The notes under the pieces were generated by a model. It was given only the letters and a program-made list of their open reading frames with translations, was not told the DNA's origin and did not search any database. The position numbers and the translations under genes were made by a program. Positions 7,651 through 9,173 of a DNA stretch of 9,173 bases are shown piece after piece (within the stretch, counting starts at the first letter, position 1; every line of letters starts with the position of its first letter). This DNA is from an uncultured bacterium (GTDB lineage Bacteria; Fidelibacterota; Marinisomatia; Marinisomatales; UBA1611), in NCBI GenBank assembly GCA_938092125.1, contig CALKMQ010000099.1, forward strand, positions 1 to 9,173, written 5' to 3'.

Positions 7651-8826
7651 ATGCTTTTTAATATTGCAATAAAGAATCTTTTCGGAGCAAAGCTGAGAAC
7701 TAGCCTAAATGTATTCGTTACGTCGATTTCTTTTTTCTTAGTTATTTTTATATCAGGTATGTATGACGGAATGAGAGAATATGCAAAAAATATAACAATA
7801 GAAACCGAGGTTGCCGGCGGAACATACTGGCACCCAGGATATGATTCGATGGATCCTCGAACATTTGAGGACTCTCATTCAATTATCCCTAATCAAATCA
7901 AAAAATTAATAGACCAAAAGTATGCTTTCGGGGTACTTATTAGTCAGGCATCTATCTATCCAAATGGCCGTATAATGCCTGTGGTCATGAAAGGCATTAC
8001 CTCTAATCAAACTATAGTTAATATGCCTACTAATGTACTTGATCAACATAATGATATTACTATCCCTGTTCTGATAGGGAGCGGAATGGCAAAGAATGCA
8101 AACCTTAAAGTTGGAGATTCATTTACAATACGCTGGTTAGATGCAGATCGGACATACGATGCGGATGAGGGAACCGTTATTCATATTATGGAAACAGAAA
8201 ATTTTAAACTTGATCTTGGACACATATGGATACCTCTTTCGAAAGCACAGTCAATGCTAGCTATGAAAAATCAGGCAACCTACGTTACATACGCTAAAGA
8301 TCTTGAAGCGATAAAAGATATTGAGGATTGGATTAACCATGATGTAGACTACATGATAAGAGACATGGAGGCAATGATCAAAGCAGATGAGCCTGGCGCT
8401 CAGGTTATGTATTCAATACTACTAGCACTAGCTGCCATGGGGATTTTTAATGCCCAGATATTATCAATATTTCGGAGAGGGAAAGAGATAGGAACACTCA
8501 TGGCCCTAGGAATGACTCGATCTAGGGTGGTTTGGCTTTTTACCCTTGAAGGAGGATTAAATGCATTATTAGCAGGAATAATGACTCTAATTTTGTTTGG
8601 CCCAGTTTTATTTTACTTTGGAAAAAATGGTATCCCTTTGCCTATGGATTACTCAGAAATGGGTATGTTAGTTGCAAAAAGATTGATTCCTATTTATTCA
8701 TTTAGCTTAATCATTTCAACAACAATTTTAATATCAATTATCGTACTCGTCGTTAGCTATATACCATCTAGGAAAATTACAAAAATGAAACCAACAGATG
8801 CTCTAAGAGGGAGAGCCGCTGTATGA
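7651..8826 (+). CDS. FtsX-like ABC transporter permease (first of two)
   Basis: A 391-residue inner-membrane permease with the four-helix plan of the MacB/LolC/LolE (type VII, mechanotransmission) class. An amphipathic N-terminal helix (about 2-16) precedes TM1 at about 21-39. A periplasmic domain of roughly 210 residues (40-250, MacB-PCD-like) follows, then TM2 at 251-273, TM3 at 293-322 and TM4 at 347-371. The cytoplasmic coupling motif RRGKEIGTLMALGMTR at 275-290 and the terminal KPTDALRG at 380-387 are FtsX-family hallmarks. The ATG lies three bases after the ATPase stop without a Shine-Dalgarno site, suggesting re-initiation by ribosomes finishing the ATPase. Its stop overlaps the next permease in an ATGA. 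It should pair with that second permease and an ATPase dimer. The periplasmic domain has no motif that would name the substrate. Confidence 0.92.
   Translation: MLFNIAIKNLFGAKLRTSLNVFVTSISFFLVIFISGMYDGMREYAKNITIETEVAGGTYWHPGYDSMDPRTFEDSHSIIPNQIKKLIDQKYAFGVLISQASIYPNGRIMPVVMKGITSNQTIVNMPTNVLDQHNDITIPVLIGSGMAKNANLKVGDSFTIRWLDADRTYDADEGTVIHIMETENFKLDLGHIWIPLSKAQSMLAMKNQATYVTYAKDLEAIKDIEDWINHDVDYMIRDMEAMIKADEPGAQVMYSILLALAAMGIFNAQILSIFRRGKEIGTLMALGMTRSRVVWLFTLEGGLNALLAGIMTLILFGPVLFYFGKNGIPLPMDYSEMGMLVAKRLIPIYSFSLIISTTILISIIVLVVSYIPSRKITKMKPTDALRGRAAV
8808..8813 (+). promoter_or_regulatory. Probable Shine-Dalgarno site of the second permease
   Basis: AGGGAG lies nine bases before the ATG at 8823, inside the end of the first permease gene. 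Together with the ATGA overlap it supports this start. Confidence 0.5.
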
Positions 8827-9173
8827 TAAAATTTTTAGCAAAAGGATTAATCAGAGATCGCTCTCGTAGTCTTTTCCCATTATTAGCAATTATTATTACT
8901 GTTACACTTGTCATATTTGGGATAGGGTTTATGGAAGGAGCGATGAATAATTTTCTACAAAGTACTGCTGTTGTTTCAAGTGGTCATATAAAGGTGGTTA
9001 CAAAAGCATATGAAAAGGAAAGCAACCAGCTACCTAATGATCTTGCACTATTTGAAACTGATAAAATAATTCGAACTCTTTATAATATGTACCCAAATTA
9101 TTTTTGGAGTCCTCGAATCACATTTGGCGGATTACTAGATGTCCCTAATGAAAATGGAGAAACGAAAGAACAA
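8823..9173 (+). CDS. FtsX-like ABC transporter permease (second, partial at window edge)
   Basis: The first 117 codons of a second permease, cut by the right edge. It starts at an ATG that overlaps the stop of the preceding permease (ATGA). The N-terminus carries a basic amphipathic segment (KGLIRDRSRS at 7-16), TM1 at about 18-38, and the start of a periplasmic domain with SSGHIKVVTKAYEK at 52-65 and PNDLALFE at 71-78. I associate this wording with LolE/MacB-like permeases in Bacteroidetes-type genomes. It is only distantly similar to the first permease, so the complex is probably a heterodimer, as in LolCE, rather than a MacB-type homodimer. The coupling helix, TM2-4 and C-terminus are not visible. 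Confidence 0.85.
   Translation, partial: MIKFLAKGLIRDRSRSLFPLLAIIITVTLVIFGIGFMEGAMNNFLQSTAVVSSGHIKVVTKAYEKESNQLPNDLALFETDKIIRTLYNMYPNYFWSPRITFGGLLDVPNENGETKEQ

Noticed and set aside
6937..9173. Standard lolCDE lipoprotein-release operon
   Set aside because: The subunit types fit, but the order (ATPase, permease, permease) and linkage to a barrel and an HMA-MauE protein are not those of a normal lol locus. The assignment is left at family level.
1..9173. CRISPR array, insertion sequence, prophage, tRNA or rRNA genes
   Set aside because: No regularly spaced direct repeats, transposase or integrase motifs, cloverleaf-like sequences or rRNA-like stretches were found on reading either strand.

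Overview
The window comes from an AT-rich, Gram-negative bacterial chromosome. Two envelope proteins with signal peptides, one of them a predicted outer-membrane beta-barrel, point to a diderm. The low GC, the scarcity of clear Shine-Dalgarno sites, and the resemblance of the valyl-tRNA synthetase, HMA-MauE protein and barrel to proteins of the Bacteroidetes/Chlorobi/Marinimicrobia (FCB) group suggest an FCB bacterium, perhaps a marine one. That placement is an impression from sequence style, not a phylogeny.

Layout: two divergently transcribed gene blocks meet at a 91-bp intergenic region (5045-5135). The left block is on the minus strand and reads valS (5044-2411), a secreted DUF4139-family protein (2414-1086), then recG (from 1046, running off the left edge). 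valS and the DUF4139 gene overlap in an ATGA, and recG follows after 39 bp, so the three look like one operon mixing translation, envelope and DNA-repair functions.

The right block is on the plus strand and holds five tightly packed genes: an HMA-domain/MauE-like membrane protein (5136-5852), an outer-membrane beta-barrel-like protein (5845-6927), an ABC transporter ATPase of the LolD/MacB/FtsE type (6937-7647), and two FtsX-like permeases (7651-8826, and 8823 to beyond the right edge). Overlaps of 8 bp and 4 bp and gaps of 9 bp and 3 bp argue for one transcript. The ATPase and two permeases would form a mechanotransmission-type ABC complex in the inner membrane. The barrel would supply an outer-membrane partner, and the HMA-MauE protein adds a thiol/metal-handling component. 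No established pathway explains this combination, and it is the most interesting part of the window.

There are no tRNA or rRNA genes, CRISPR arrays, insertion sequences or long repeats, and no gene-free stretch longer than 91 bp. Both end genes are cut by the window edge.
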